Positions 33,280 to 42,135 of a DNA stretch of 64,000 nucleotides are shown here, one piece after another (position 1 is the stretch's first letter; each line of letters opens with the position of its first letter). Origin of the DNA: Salinimicrobium tongyeongense (GTDB lineage: Bacteria > Bacteroidota > Bacteroidia > Flavobacteriales > Flavobacteriaceae); NCBI RefSeq assembly GCF_026109735.1, contig NZ_CP069620.1, forward strand, positions 1,550,001 to 1,614,000, given 5' to 3'. The translations under genes were made by a program, and so were the position numbers. The notes beneath the pieces are model-generated. The model searched no databases and was not told where the DNA came from. It saw only the letters and a program-made list of their open reading frames with translations.

Positions 33280-33795
33280 ATGCAATCCAGAACTCCAGAA
33301 GATTCTAAAACCACCCTTACCGACCTTGTATTACCAAGCGAAACCAACCCGCTAAACAACCTTTTTGGAGGGGAACTCCTTGCACGAATGGACCGGGCAG
33401 CCAGCATCGCCGCAAGACGCCATAGCCGCAGGATCGTAGTTACCGCTTCGGTGAACCATGTGGCTTTCAACAAAGCCGTGCCCCTGGGAAGTGTGGTTAC
33501 TGTGGAAGCAAAGGTTTCAAGGGCTTTTAAATCTTCTATGGAAATCTATATAGACGTGTGGGTAGAAGACCGGGAAAGTGGCCACCGCAGCAAAGCCAAT
33601 GAGGCTATTTATACCTTTGTGGCGGTAGATGAAACAGGACACCCTGTAGCCGTCCCCCCATTGGAGCCTGAAACCGAACTGGAAAAGCAGCGTTTTGAAG
33701 CCGCTTTACGCCGTAAACAATTAAGTCTGGTTCTTGCAGGGAAGTTGAAACCCGGAGAAGCTACAGAGTTAAAAGCCCTGTTCGTAAATTCTTGA
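33280..33795 (+). CDS. acyl-CoA thioesterase (hotdog fold)
   Basis: A cytosolic YciA/BACH-like thioesterase that hydrolyses acyl-CoA to fatty acid and CoA. It has 171 residues. NPLNNLFGGELLARMDRAASIAA is the hotdog helix with the catalytic Asp, TASVNHVAFNKAVPLGSVV follows, and IYTFVAVDETGHPVAVPPL is the usual end of the domain. It has its own -7 element and a GC-rich hairpin (33838-33850) after the stop. Substrate chain length is unknown. Confidence 0.9.
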   Translation: MQSRTPEDSKTTLTDLVLPSETNPLNNLFGGELLARMDRAASIAARRHSRRIVVTASVNHVAFNKAVPLGSVVTVEAKVSRAFKSSMEIYIDVWVEDRESGHRSKANEAIYTFVAVDETGHPVAVPPLEPETELEKQRFEAALRRKQLSLVLAGKLKPGEATELKALFVNS

Positions 33796-33837
33796 TCTTG
33801 CTATGCTATTCTAGAGAAAAATATGCCGCTCCCCCGG

Positions 33838-33850
33838 AGCTTAAATAGTT
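33838..33850 (+). terminator. short GC-rich hairpin after the thioesterase gene
   Basis: GCTCC and GGAGC around a CCC loop, followed by a T-rich stretch. It is a weak terminator candidate only. Confidence 0.35.
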
Positions 33851-33879
33851 CTTCTTTTTAGCACTAGATTCCAAAAAAT

Positions 33880-33935
33880 AGGTACTGGCTCCTGACCCTT
33901 GTTTCTTAAAAGCGCCTACTACTGAGCACTGCAAA
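33880..33935. repeat. word-repeat intergenic tract
   Basis: A short tract with ACTGGCTCCTGACCC and CTACTACTGAGCACTG words, related to those at 33162 and 38495. It lies between the convergent thioesterase and EnvC genes. Confidence 0.4.
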
Positions 33936-33959
33936 CTTTATCCCGGGTTCAGACAAAAA

Positions 33960-35183
33960 TCACATTTGGTAAATCCAGTCCTCGGGGTTGAGCTTCTGGT
34001 TGTTCTTGTACATCACAAAGTACAGCGTGGTTCTACCATCGGTCTTGTTAATGGCAATACTGCCAAGATCCTGGCCCAGGGCTACCTGCTGCCCCTTACG
34101 CACATCTACCGTTTCCAGGTGGTTGTAAATAGTGATGTAATCTCCATGCCGCACCATCACCATAAGGCTGGAACCTTTTACCGCAATAATTTCACTTACC
34201 GTACCTCCAAAAACTGCCCGGGCCTTTGAATTTGGATCGGTTGCTATTCTCACCCCGTTACTGTTCATGGTAGCAGTCTTTACAATTGGGTGTGGCTGGG
34301 TTCCAAAACGAAGTACCACAGTACCCGTTCTTACCGGCCACGGAAGTTTGCCTTTGTTCTTTTCAAAATCGGCTGCAAGGGCTTTGGCTTCGGGAGTAAG
34401 TTTAAACACGCTTCGGGACGTAGATCCTTCAGCTTTGTTGCTGGCTGCAATGGCTTCCTCAATGATCCTTTCTATCTCCCGGTCTATGGAGTTTATTTCC
34501 TGCTGTTTCTTTCTGAGTTGTGAGGCAAACTGGCCTTCTTTTTTGCGCACTTCAGCAATAAGCACCTGCTGCTCTTTCCTGCTGCTTTCAAGCTGCGCCC
34601 TGGTCTTGCGGTTCTCGGCAATTAATTTATCCTTTGTTTTCTTCTGCTCTGCCAGGCTTTGATTTAGCTGCTGAAGTTCTTCAGTGCGCGCTTTGATCTC
34701 TTCCCCCTGCTGATGCCGGTAGTTAGCATATTGCTTCATGTATTGAAGCCTTTTATAGGCCTGCAGGAAGTTTTCCGAAGAAAGCAGGAACATGACCCTG
34801 CTCTGCTGAGATTTGCTCTTGTAAGATTTCCTGATCATCTTGCTGTAATCTTCCTTGAGCTGCTCCAGTTCTTTACGGAGCTCTCCAATCCTGTTCTGGT
34901 TAGTATTGATCTCCCGGGTGAGTAAATTCGCCTGCTGATTGGTTACCCGAATGAGTTTCTCGGTACTGCGAATTTGCTGGTCAAGATCTTCTACCTGGGT
35001 GAGTATAGATTTTTCCTTCTTTAAGTTGGAAGTCCGCAAAGAATTGATCCGTTTGATCTCCTGTTGCAGCTCCAGCCTTCTTTGTTCCAGCTCTTCCCGC
35101 TTATTATCCTGGGAAAAGCCATGAAGGCTCAACAATAAAAATCCAGCAAAAACGCTATGCCGTAGTAGAACCTTTATCTTCAT
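33960..35183 (-). CDS. murein hydrolase activator, EnvC-type (coiled coil + LytM)
   Basis: A secreted 407-residue protein with a signal peptide (about 1-24, ending HGFSQ), a long coiled coil (about 28-250) and a LytM/M23 domain (about 290-407). The zinc ligands expected in an active M23 peptidase are missing: the first His-x-Gly-x-Asp region reads NSNGVRIAT and the HxH strand reads LYFVMY. That fits EnvC/NlpD-like activators of amidases rather than a hydrolase. It is the last gene of a minus-strand envelope operon, overlapping DUF4292 by 4 bases. Confidence 0.87.
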   Translation of the reverse strand: MKIKVLLRHSVFAGFLLLSLHGFSQDNKREELEQRRLELQQEIKRINSLRTSNLKKEKSILTQVEDLDQQIRSTEKLIRVTNQQANLLTREINTNQNRIGELRKELEQLKEDYSKMIRKSYKSKSQQSRVMFLLSSENFLQAYKRLQYMKQYANYRHQQGEEIKARTEELQQLNQSLAEQKKTKDKLIAENRKTRAQLESSRKEQQVLIAEVRKKEGQFASQLRKKQQEINSIDREIERIIEEAIAASNKAEGSTSRSVFKLTPEAKALAADFEKNKGKLPWPVRTGTVVLRFGTQPHPIVKTATMNSNGVRIATDPNSKARAVFGGTVSEIIAVKGSSLMVMVRHGDYITIYNHLETVDVRKGQQVALGQDLGSIAINKTDGRTTLYFVMYKNNQKLNPEDWIYQM

Positions 35184-35962
35184 TCTATGCTAATTTCTTC
35201 GTAGCCCGAAGGTATTGAAAAAGGAAAAGAAACAGGAACATTGAACTCAATGTTTCTAAAGCTCATATCAATTCGCGTACTTTGAGTTCCTTCCGAAGCT
35301 ATAATGTTGATTTGCAATGGAAAAAGCTGATTATTGATCTTCTGATATTCGGGATAAGTCACTGTTACGCTCCTGTTGCCCTGCTCCTGCCCCAGTTGCT
35401 GGGCCAGGGCTTTATAATTTCCGGCATCGAGCAGGAACATACGCTTCAAAAAACCTTCCTGTTCAGGTTGTAGCTGGTAACCTCTTGAAGATTCGGTCAA
35501 CTTATACCTTTCCTCCCTAAGGTCATAAATGGTCTGACCCAACAAAAGGTTCTGCACCTTTTCATAATCGAGGGGAGTTCCCAGTAGATCACTTAACAGG
35601 CTAAAATCCCCATCAAAATAGGTTTTGCTGATCTTTTCATAGAATTGTACCGAATTTGGGGTAATTAGCACCTTAGCCAGCGGAATGCCCAGCAATTGCC
35701 CGCTCATCCAGATAGTGTCATTCTTCTTCATCCTGAAATTCACCGTAACACTCTGGCTGCGTTCCTCGGTCTGGTAGTTAAGGCTAAGCCTTCCCTGCAG
35801 CGTGTTAAAATCTACTTCGCTTTCGTAATGCCGGTCAACCACCGCGGCTACGGCAGCATCTTCGGGGGCAACAGTACCCATTTTTGCCTTTCGGGCACCG
35901 CCACAGGAAGAGAACAGGATTAGTGAAAGTAGAAGTACGGGAATTAATCGTTTGTAGGTCAT
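35180..35962 (-). CDS. DUF4292 lipoprotein
   Basis: A 260-residue lipoprotein with lipobox LFSSC (Cys20), so it is attached to the outer or inner membrane. The rest is beta-rich, with LQGRLSLNYQ and NFRMKKNDTIWMSGQLLGIPLAKVLITPN, a pattern resembling LolA/LolB-like folds; that likeness is inference. It is conserved in Bacteroidota next to a TPR protein and EnvC. Its end overlaps the envC start and its start is 14 bases after the TPR gene. A lipoprotein-sorting role is possible but not shown. Confidence 0.82.
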   Translation of the reverse strand: MTYKRLIPVLLLSLILFSSCGGARKAKMGTVAPEDAAVAAVVDRHYESEVDFNTLQGRLSLNYQTEERSQSVTVNFRMKKNDTIWMSGQLLGIPLAKVLITPNSVQFYEKISKTYFDGDFSLLSDLLGTPLDYEKVQNLLLGQTIYDLREERYKLTESSRGYQLQPEQEGFLKRMFLLDAGNYKALAQQLGQEQGNRSVTVTYPEYQKINNQLFPLQINIIASEGTQSTRIDMSFRNIEFNVPVSFPFSIPSGYEEISIE

Positions 35963-35976
35963 TCAGCGTTATTTTT

Positions 35977-37326
35977 CTAATTTTTCAGTTTTTTTAGAGC
36001 TTCTGTAGCTTTTGTATTGTTATTAAGACCCTTATAGGCAAGGCTTAACTGCCGGTAAAATTCTTTTTCAGTTTCCGGGTCATCAATTAAGTAATCAAGC
36101 CCTGTAAGGAGGCTTTCTTCAGCTTTTCGATATTCCTTAAGGCCGTTAAAGGCATTTCCCTGCATAAGAAACAACCACGCTTGTGTAGGGAAGATTTCAA
36201 GGCCTTTTTCTGCCAGCAAAATTACCTCTTCAAAATGCCCTTTTTGAGCCTCCAGTTGGATCACATTCCGGTACAAACCAAAATCATCCCGGTCATTTTC
36301 AAGCGCATTCTTAAAATAGTCAAGGGCCAGTTCTTCGTTGCCTTTTTCCAGGAAGAAAACTCCCAGTTGTTTATAAACTTTTTGATTATTCTCTTTTTCT
36401 GAAAAGGTCTCCACCAGCTTTATCAAATCTTCTTCCAAAGAAGGGTTCTGGGTCACATAAATTAAAAAATCGTTTAAAGCCTGATATTTTGTGACTTCAT
36501 CTATCTCATCACTATTCAGCAGAATTTCCATGGAGTTTACCGCCTTTTCGGCTTCATTACCGGCAATGTAGAACTTGTAAAGGGCCAGGTGCACCAGCCG
36601 GGAATCGGGCTTCATTTCCAGCAGTTCCTTAGCGGTTGCAAAAGCCTTTTCCTCCTGCCCGTTTTCGCTGTACACGAAGATGAGGTTGAGATAATCCTGT
36701 TCGTTCTGAGGATTTTCTTCAATACTCTTTTCCAAATCACTTATCTGTGCCTCCACGTTGTTGGTGCGGGCATAAACCTGCCGTCTGAGGCTTTCCCGAT
36801 AGGTGCTGGATCCCTTCACCTTGTCTAGTGAATCGAGAAGGTTTAAAGCTGCATCATATTTTTCAGTCTGAATATACAGGTTCACGAGATCTTCTGAAAA
36901 AGCCGCATTTAGCCCGGCCAGGTCTTTCACCACCGGCAGGGCTTTATTAAATTCCTTGCTCTCAAAGTAAGTGGTGTAAAGCTCCTCGAGCATTTGCGTG
37001 TTTTTTGGCACTGCTCTTCTGCCTTTTTCCAGGTAAACTGCTGCCTGCGAGTATTTGCCAAGGGCGTTGTAGTTCTTTCCCAACTCCAGGTACACCACCG
37101 GCTCGTCGGGCTTTATCGCAAGGCTTTGCACCAGTTCATCTATGGCCTTTTCGTAATTTTCTATGGCCTTTTGCTTAAGCGCCTCAAAAAAATGTTCCTG
37201 AAAGGCATCCGTTACATTTCCCAGGTCATCCTGGGCCATTTCTACCACAGGTTTTTCCTGCGCATAGGAATAACTACCCAGTTGCAGCAGGGCCAAAAAT
37301 GCTATGATGTAAAGCCTTTTTTTCAT
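35977..37326 (-). CDS. secreted tetratricopeptide repeat protein
   Basis: A 449-residue protein with a signal peptide (MKKRLYIIAFLALLQLGSYSYAQ) followed by about ten TPR-like helix pairs, for example EPVVYLELGKNYNALGKYS. It is probably a periplasmic scaffold. It sits between the sugar nucleotidyltransferase and DUF4292 in what I remember as a conserved flavobacterial order. There is no catalytic motif. A 14/17 palindrome copy lies at 36230-36246. Confidence 0.85.
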   Translation of the reverse strand: MKKRLYIIAFLALLQLGSYSYAQEKPVVEMAQDDLGNVTDAFQEHFFEALKQKAIENYEKAIDELVQSLAIKPDEPVVYLELGKNYNALGKYSQAAVYLEKGRRAVPKNTQMLEELYTTYFESKEFNKALPVVKDLAGLNAAFSEDLVNLYIQTEKYDAALNLLDSLDKVKGSSTYRESLRRQVYARTNNVEAQISDLEKSIEENPQNEQDYLNLIFVYSENGQEEKAFATAKELLEMKPDSRLVHLALYKFYIAGNEAEKAVNSMEILLNSDEIDEVTKYQALNDFLIYVTQNPSLEEDLIKLVETFSEKENNQKVYKQLGVFFLEKGNEELALDYFKNALENDRDDFGLYRNVIQLEAQKGHFEEVILLAEKGLEIFPTQAWLFLMQGNAFNGLKEYRKAEESLLTGLDYLIDDPETEKEFYRQLSLAYKGLNNNTKATEALKKLKN

Positions 37327-37348
37327 GCATTTCTAAAGGCGAAAAACA

Positions 37349-38359
37349 CTATTCGAGCACCGAATAATCGCCAATACTAATTTCGGTAAATTCACCATTG
37401 AACTTTGCAAAATTGCCAATCATGGCATTGTTGAGATTAGCGTTCTCTACTTCAGCAAAAGTCTGGATAAGACTGTTTTTGATGCTTGAGTTACTAATTT
37501 TGGTTCCGTTCCCGACAGAAACATTGGGCCCGATTCTGGCATTTTTGAGCACCACGTTCTCACCAATAAAACAGGGTTCGATAATTTCTGAATTTTCCAT
37601 TTCAACGTTGGAAGCCACCAGGTTTTCGCCATCCTCCTGAAGGAAGTTAAGCATGCGCGTATTGGTTTCTACTGTCACCTGCTTGTTACCGCAATCCATC
37701 CATTCATCTACCTTTCCGGGAACAAAGCGCGCTCCTTTTTGTTTCATCGCCTCAATCCCGTCGTTGATCTGGTATTCACCGCCGCGAATAATATTATTGT
37801 CGAGCACGCCTTGCAGTTCTTTTTTAAGAACCGCCACATCCCTGAAATAATAGATCCCTATTACGGCAAGATCTGACACATATTCTGAAGGTTTTTCAAC
37901 AAGATCAACAATCTCCCGCTTCTCGTTTAACTGTACTACACCGTAGGCTGAAGGGTTTTCTACCTGTTTTACCCATATCACCCCATCAGCTTCTTTATCT
38001 AACGTAAAATCGGCTTTAAAAAGTGTATCGGCATAAGCAATTACTACTGGCCCTTCAAGAGAATCTTTGGCACACATAATGGCGTGGCCGGTGCCAAGAG
38101 GTTTATCCTGATAGTAGATAGTGCCTTTTGCACCCAAAGTTTTGGCGATTTGCTTTAGGTCCTGCTCCACTTTTTCACCAAAGTCTTCCCCGATAATGAA
38201 AGCGATCTCATCAATTTTTTCATCGAGCACCTTCGCAATGTCTTCAACAAGCCGGTGAACGATAGGCTTACCGGCAATTGGGATTAATGGTTTTGGAACG
38301 GTTAATGTATGTGGACGAAGCCGCGACCCGCGACCCGCCATGGGAACTATGATTTTCAT
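37349..38359 (-). CDS. sugar-phosphate nucleotidyltransferase with left-handed beta-helix
   Basis: A cytosolic enzyme making an NDP-sugar from a sugar-1-phosphate, 336 residues. MAGRGSRLRPHTLTVPKPLIPI is the nucleotide-binding signature with its Arg and Lys. The N-terminal nucleotidyltransferase domain runs to about 240, and hexapeptide repeats (IGENVVLKNARIGPNVSVGNG) form a beta-helix from 260 to 330. It could be glucose-1-phosphate thymidylyl- or uridylyl-, or mannose-1-phosphate guanylyltransferase; motifs alone do not decide. It is in one operon with a flippase and dut. Confidence 0.88.
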   Translation of the reverse strand: MKIIVPMAGRGSRLRPHTLTVPKPLIPIAGKPIVHRLVEDIAKVLDEKIDEIAFIIGEDFGEKVEQDLKQIAKTLGAKGTIYYQDKPLGTGHAIMCAKDSLEGPVVIAYADTLFKADFTLDKEADGVIWVKQVENPSAYGVVQLNEKREIVDLVEKPSEYVSDLAVIGIYYFRDVAVLKKELQGVLDNNIIRGGEYQINDGIEAMKQKGARFVPGKVDEWMDCGNKQVTVETNTRMLNFLQEDGENLVASNVEMENSEIIEPCFIGENVVLKNARIGPNVSVGNGTKISNSSIKNSLIQTFAEVENANLNNAMIGNFAKFNGEFTEISIGDYSVLE

Positions 38360-38364
38360 TTATT

Positions 38365-38525
38365 AGATTTTAGATGTGAGATATGAGATGTGAGACTCAT
38401 ACCTTTTTGTTTATAGTTTATTGTTTGTGGTTTCAAAGAATTCAAGATTCAATGTTCAAGATTCAATGTTCAATGTTCATTGAATGAAAACGGCCAACTG
38501 AGCACTGAACACTGAGCACTGCGTA
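38365..38525. repeat. word-repeat intergenic tract between dut and nucleotidyltransferase
   Basis: Three word types follow each other: GTGAGATATGAGATGTGAGAC (near 38372), ATTCAAG/ATTCAATG repeated five times (about 38446-38484), and GAGCACTGAACACTGAGCACTG (38498-38520). The words are 7-8 bases with small variations. The tract has no gene and splits an otherwise compact operon. Confidence 0.7.
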
Positions 38526-38957
38526 CTAGACCCCCGTGCTCCCAAAGCCGCCTGCCCCGCGTGAAGTTTCTTCAAGTGTGTCAACTTCTTTCCAGCTGAT
38601 GTGTTCGTGACGGGAGATCACCATCTGTGCAATGCGCTCCCCATCGTTTACCGTGAATTCTTCATTAGACAGGTTCACCAGGATCACTCCTATTTCCCCT
38701 CGGTAATCGGCATCAATGGTGCCGGGAGAATTGAGTACGGTAATGCCTTTTTTGGCAGCCAGGCCACTGCGGGGGCGCACCTGTGCCTCGTAACCCACAG
38801 GCAGCTCTATGAACAGCCCGGTCTTTATGATGGCCCGGGCGAGGGGTGCCAGGGTAACAGGTTCAGAAATACTGGCGCGCAGGTCCATTCCTGCGGAAGA
38901 TCCGGTTTCATAGGCCGGCAATTCGTGTTTAGATTTGTTGATAATCTTTACGTTCAT
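38526..38957 (-). CDS. dut: dUTP diphosphatase
   Basis: Hydrolyses dUTP to dUMP and pyrophosphate, keeping uracil out of DNA. It has 143 residues with all five trimeric dUTPase motifs: AGMDLRA (1), [10 protein letters not shown] (2), [11 protein letters not shown] with the catalytic Asp (3), DGERIAQMV (4) and [10 protein letters not shown] (5, the P-loop-like tail). It lies in a minus-strand envelope operon between flippase and nucleotidyltransferase. Confidence 0.96.
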   Translation of the reverse strand: MNVKIINKSKHELPAYETGSSAGMDLRASISEPVTLAPLARAIIKTGLFIELPVGYEAQVRPRSGLAAKKGITVLNSPGTIDADYRGEIGVILVNLSNEEFTVNDGERIAQMVISRHEHISWKEVDTLEETSRGAGGFGSTGV

Positions 38958-38990
38958 GCTTTGTTAGTTTTCTTCGGAAGCAGTTCTAAA

Positions 38991-40445
38991 TTATGACTTC
39001 TTCAAAAGTTGTTTTAACTGATCCTTTTCAGCGTAATAAATAAGGGCAAAAAAGATAAGGATTAATATACTTCCGAAGTAATAATTATTCCTAAAAAGGT
39101 AGAAATAGATGCCCGAAAAAGTGAGTGAAATGAGCAGGTAGCCACCAATTCGCTTCAGGTCATAGGGAATGGGATAATATTTTCTTCCGAAGTAAAAAGA
39201 CAGCAGCATCATGCTGCCATAGGCTGCCATGGTTGCAATGGCCGAGCCCACATAACTGTAATGCGGAATAAGCCAGAAGTTCAACACCAGCGTGACCGCG
39301 GCTCCAAAAAGGGAAATATAGCCGGCGAATTTTGTGCGGTCGCTCACCTTGTACCATACCGAAAGATTGTGGTAAATGCCCAGGAAAAAATTGGCGGCCA
39401 AAATCATTGGCACCACCACCATAGCTTCCCAGTAAGCGGAGTCCCTTATGAGCAGCAATTTCAAAAGGTCTGAAAAAATGGTGACCAGCACCAGGATAAG
39501 GGCTCCAAAAATGACAAAATATTTGGTAATTGTCGCGTAGGTTTGAGGTGCGTTCTTTTCTTTGGCATGGCTGAAGAAGAATGGCTCAATCCCTAACCTG
39601 AAGGCCGTGGCGAAAAGAGTCATAAACAGCGCCAGCCGGTAACAGGCGGCATAGGCACCAACTTCAGACTTTGCGATATTTTCCGGAAGCAGCTCTCCCA
39701 GCAGGATCTTGTCGAAAACTTCATTTATGACAAACCCAATTCCCGCAATTAAAATAGGCGTACCGTAACTGAGCATCTTTTTCCACAGGGCACTGTTAAA
39801 CGAATACGGCAGCTTAATGTAAAAAGGCAACATTACGAGCAGCGTTAGCCCGCTGGCAACCAAGTTGGCAATAAAAATATAAGCGATCTCAAAGTCGGGC
39901 CGATAAAGCTGCTCAAAAATGGCATTTTTGGACGCTAATTCGGGCAGGTAGACGATGAAAAAAATATTAAGCCCCAGGTTAACAGCAACGTTCCCAATCT
40001 TAATGACGGCAAAGAGCATGGGTTTCTCTTTAGCCCGCAGCCAGGCAAAAGGTATGGTTGCAAGTGCATCCAACGCCAGGATGAGAATTACGTACAAAAC
40101 GTAATGAGACGCAATGGCCGTGGCCACAGATATTTCTTCCATAAAGAGGAAGCCCAGCAATAAAAATATGCCTGTAGATGCTATTAAGGAGATTGCAGAG
40201 GTGGCTGTGACCTCTTTGGAAAATTCTTGCTGGTGAAAAAACCTGAAAAAAGAGGTTTCCATGCCATAGGCCAGCAGCACGTTAAACACCGCCATCCAGG
40301 AAAAAACAATAGCTACTTCTCCAAAACCTTGCGTAGGAAGGTATGCAGAATACAGCGGCAACAGCAGGAATGATAGCATCCTGGGCACCACTGTGGCAAT
40401 ACCGTAAATAAAGGTTTGTTTAAATAGCTTTTGAAAAAGCGCCAA
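38991..40445 (-). CDS. polysaccharide flippase (MOP superfamily, Wzx-like)
   Basis: A 484-residue integral membrane protein with about 12-14 transmembrane helices. It begins KQTFIYGIATVVPRMLSFLLLPLY, typical of the polysaccharide transport (PST/Wzx) branch. It probably flips an undecaprenyl-linked sugar unit across the inner membrane. It is first in the operon with dut and the nucleotidyltransferase. A loop around residue 172-177 (SKNAIFE) is encoded by a perfect copy of the dispersed palindrome (39914-39930). Confidence 0.88.
   Translation of the reverse strand: MALFQKLFKQTFIYGIATVVPRMLSFLLLPLYSAYLPTQGFGEVAIVFSWMAVFNVLLAYGMETSFFRFFHQQEFSKEVTATSAISLIASTGIFLLLGFLFMEEISVATAIASHYVLYVILILALDALATIPFAWLRAKEKPMLFAVIKIGNVAVNLGLNIFFIVYLPELASKNAIFEQLYRPDFEIAYIFIANLVASGLTLLVMLPFYIKLPYSFNSALWKKMLSYGTPILIAGIGFVINEVFDKILLGELLPENIAKSEVGAYAACYRLALFMTLFATAFRLGIEPFFFSHAKEKNAPQTYATITKYFVIFGALILVLVTIFSDLLKLLLIRDSAYWEAMVVVPMILAANFFLGIYHNLSVWYKVSDRTKFAGYISLFGAAVTLVLNFWLIPHYSYVGSAIATMAAYGSMMLLSFYFGRKYYPIPYDLKRIGGYLLISLTFSGIYFYLFRNNYYFGSILILIFFALIYYAEKDQLKQLLKKS
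39914..39930. repeat. dispersed odd palindrome, perfect copy
   Basis: CAAAAATGGCATTTTTG exactly, inside the flippase gene, where it encodes KNAIF on the minus strand in a hydrophilic loop. Confidence 0.85.
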
Positions 40446-40480
40446 TAGTTCCTGCTTGAAAATTCCTCACAAATGTACTA

Positions 40481-40987
40481 TTAATGCCGAATGTTTTCAG
40501 GGTTTTTTAGGCGCACTTCTTCGCTGTCTTTTTTCTGAATATCTTTTATCCTGAAGAATTTCTCTTTCCCATTCCTGGTATAGCGCACTACGGCTTCGCC
40601 TTCGGCCAGTTCAAAAGGTATCTTCTCGATCCTTTCCGGGACTTCATTGCCATATTCCATTTTTGGATCTTTGTGCATCACGAAATCTTTTGCGGCCCCG
40701 GGAGTTTTGAACCTGGCAACATAGAGGTTGGGGTCTGAAGGATCTTTTTCGAGCAAGCCTTTTCTTCCGCGGAAATAGACGCTGTCCATTTTAATTTCTG
40801 AATCCCCTGCCACAGGAACGAATAAATTGACGCCCGAACCTGCGCCCCTAACGCCACCGGTCCAGGTAGTGTAAAAGGCTTGTCCCACAGCCTTGGGCGG
40901 CTCTTCCTGAATTTGTTTACCATTGGCACAGTTACTAAAGCTCATAAGGACTAAAAGTGCGGAAAATGAGAAAAAGAAAGGTTTCAT
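40481..40987 (-). CDS. hypothetical lipoprotein
   Basis: A 168-residue protein with signal MKPFFFSFSALLVLMSFSNC (lipobox Cys20). The mature part is beta-rich with GGVRGAGSGVNLFVPV and a basic C-terminus. I recognise no named family. It is separated from the flippase by 35 bases and may be read with it. The GSGVN glycine-rich stretch is not a known nucleotide loop. Function unknown. Confidence 0.7.
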   Translation of the reverse strand: MKPFFFSFSALLVLMSFSNCANGKQIQEEPPKAVGQAFYTTWTGGVRGAGSGVNLFVPVAGDSEIKMDSVYFRGRKGLLEKDPSDPNLYVARFKTPGAAKDFVMHKDPKMEYGNEVPERIEKIPFELAEGEAVVRYTRNGKEKFFRIKDIQKKDSEEVRLKNPENIRH

Positions 40988-41052
40988 GGGTCGAGGGTTT
41001 AATGTTCAGGAGCTAGTTCTTCAATTTTAATACCAATTCAGTGTGCTGTCGT

Positions 41053-41108
41053 TTTAGAATCAAGAGCCAAGATCCAAGAGCCAAGAGCCAAGAGACAAGA
41101 GACAAGAC
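41053..41108. repeat. word-repeat tract (CAAGAGC type)
   Basis: CAAGAGC, CAAGATC, CAAGAGC, CAAGAGC, CAAGAGA, CAAGAGA, CAAGACA: seven consecutive 7-base words with point variations. It lies in the gap downstream of the ATP synthase operon. Confidence 0.75.
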
Positions 41109-41137
41109 AGGTATTGATTAAATATATTAAAAATTAA

Positions 41138-41165
41138 AAACTCCGCATCGGGTGATACGGAGTTT
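41138..41165 (-). terminator. intrinsic terminator of the ATP synthase operon
   Basis: AAACTCCG (41138-41145) and CGGAGTTT (41158-41165) form an 8 bp stem. On the minus strand it is followed by TTAATTTTTAA. A perfect palindrome copy abuts it at 41166. Confidence 0.8.
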
Positions 41166-41182
41166 CAAAAATGGCATTTTTG
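41166..41182. repeat. dispersed odd palindrome, perfect copy
   Basis: CAAAAATGGCATTTTTG exactly, in the non-coding stretch between the atpG stop and the operon terminator. Confidence 0.85.
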
Positions 41183-41193
41183 GCCAGTATATT

Positions 41194-41287
41194 TTAATTA
41201 TTCAAAGCTTCAGCAGGGGCTGATTTGACTCCGCTACCGCTACGTCCAATTGTTGCAGGCTGAATCTTAATTATTCAAAGCTTCAGC
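41194..41287. repeat. 21-base direct repeat duplicating the 3' end of atpG
   Basis: TTAATTATTCAAAGCTTCAGC occurs at 41194-41214 and again at 41267-41287. The second copy is the end of atpG including its stop. 52 bases of unrelated sequence lie between, and the shift of 73 is not a multiple of three. It looks like the trace of an insertion or a slipped repair event. Confidence 0.8.
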
Positions 41288-42127
41288 TCCACCAACAATT
41301 TCAAGGATTTCGTTGGTAATGGAAGCCTGTCTAGCCTTGTTGTAAGACAGTTTAAGGGAATCCCTGAGTTCCTGGGCATTATCGGTTGCTTTGTGCATTG
41401 CCGTCATTCGCGCCCCGTGTTCAGAAGCAAAAGAATCACGAAGGGCTTTGTAAAGCTGCATTTTAAGAGATTTCGGAATTAGCTCCATCACGATCTCTTC
41501 TTTTGAAGGCTCAAAAATGTAATCAAGAGTCACATTTTCATCCTTTTCAACAGGAACGATAGGCAGAAACTGCTCTACCTGTACTTCCTGAGTAGCGGCA
41601 TTTTTGAACTGGTTGTACACCAAAACGATCTTATCAAACCGGCCTTCTACAAAAAGTTCCATAAGTTCTTTGGCAACAGCTTCGGCATTTTCAAAACTAA
41701 GGTCGTCATAAATACCGGTTTCGGTTTTGTAGATGTTGTACGTCTTCTTCAGAATGTCATTTGCCTTCTTTCCAATGGTGTAGAACTCTACGTTTTTATC
41801 GCTGTAATCGCGATTTGTAACGTATTTCGATGCCTTTACAATATTTGAGTTAAAAGCACCTGCCAATCCGCGATTCGAGGAGATGGCTACCATAAGCACC
41901 TTGTTCACCTCACGCTGCTCGGCATATTTGCTCGACTGGTCACTGTCTAGCGTCGCGCTGAGTGACTGAAGTAATTCAGAAAGTTTTTCTGAATACGGCC
42001 TCATGGCGGTAATGGCATCCTGGGCCTTGCTCAACTTTGCAGCCGATACCATTTTCATGGCACTGGTGATCTGCATGGTTGAAGACACCGAGGTAATCCT
42101 GCTTCTTAATTCTTTTAAATTGGCCAT
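41267..42127 (-). CDS. atpG: F-type ATP synthase gamma subunit
   Basis: The rotor shaft of F1, 286 residues. The N-terminal helix NLKELRSRITSVSSTMQITSAMKMVSAAK and C-terminal NKARQASITNEILEIVGGAEAL are the conserved coiled-coil ends, and SSNRGLAGAFN lies in the Rossmann part. On this strand it follows a frameshifted four-helix-bundle gene that parts it from atpA. Its 3' end is duplicated downstream. It is the last ATP synthase gene here; atpD and atpC are not in the window. Confidence 0.96.
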   Translation of the reverse strand: MANLKELRSRITSVSSTMQITSAMKMVSAAKLSKAQDAITAMRPYSEKLSELLQSLSATLDSDQSSKYAEQREVNKVLMVAISSNRGLAGAFNSNIVKASKYVTNRDYSDKNVEFYTIGKKANDILKKTYNIYKTETGIYDDLSFENAEAVAKELMELFVEGRFDKIVLVYNQFKNAATQEVQVEQFLPIVPVEKDENVTLDYIFEPSKEEIVMELIPKSLKMQLYKALRDSFASEHGARMTAMHKATDNAQELRDSLKLSYNKARQASITNEILEIVGGAEALNN

Positions 42128-42135
42128 TTTTTCAA

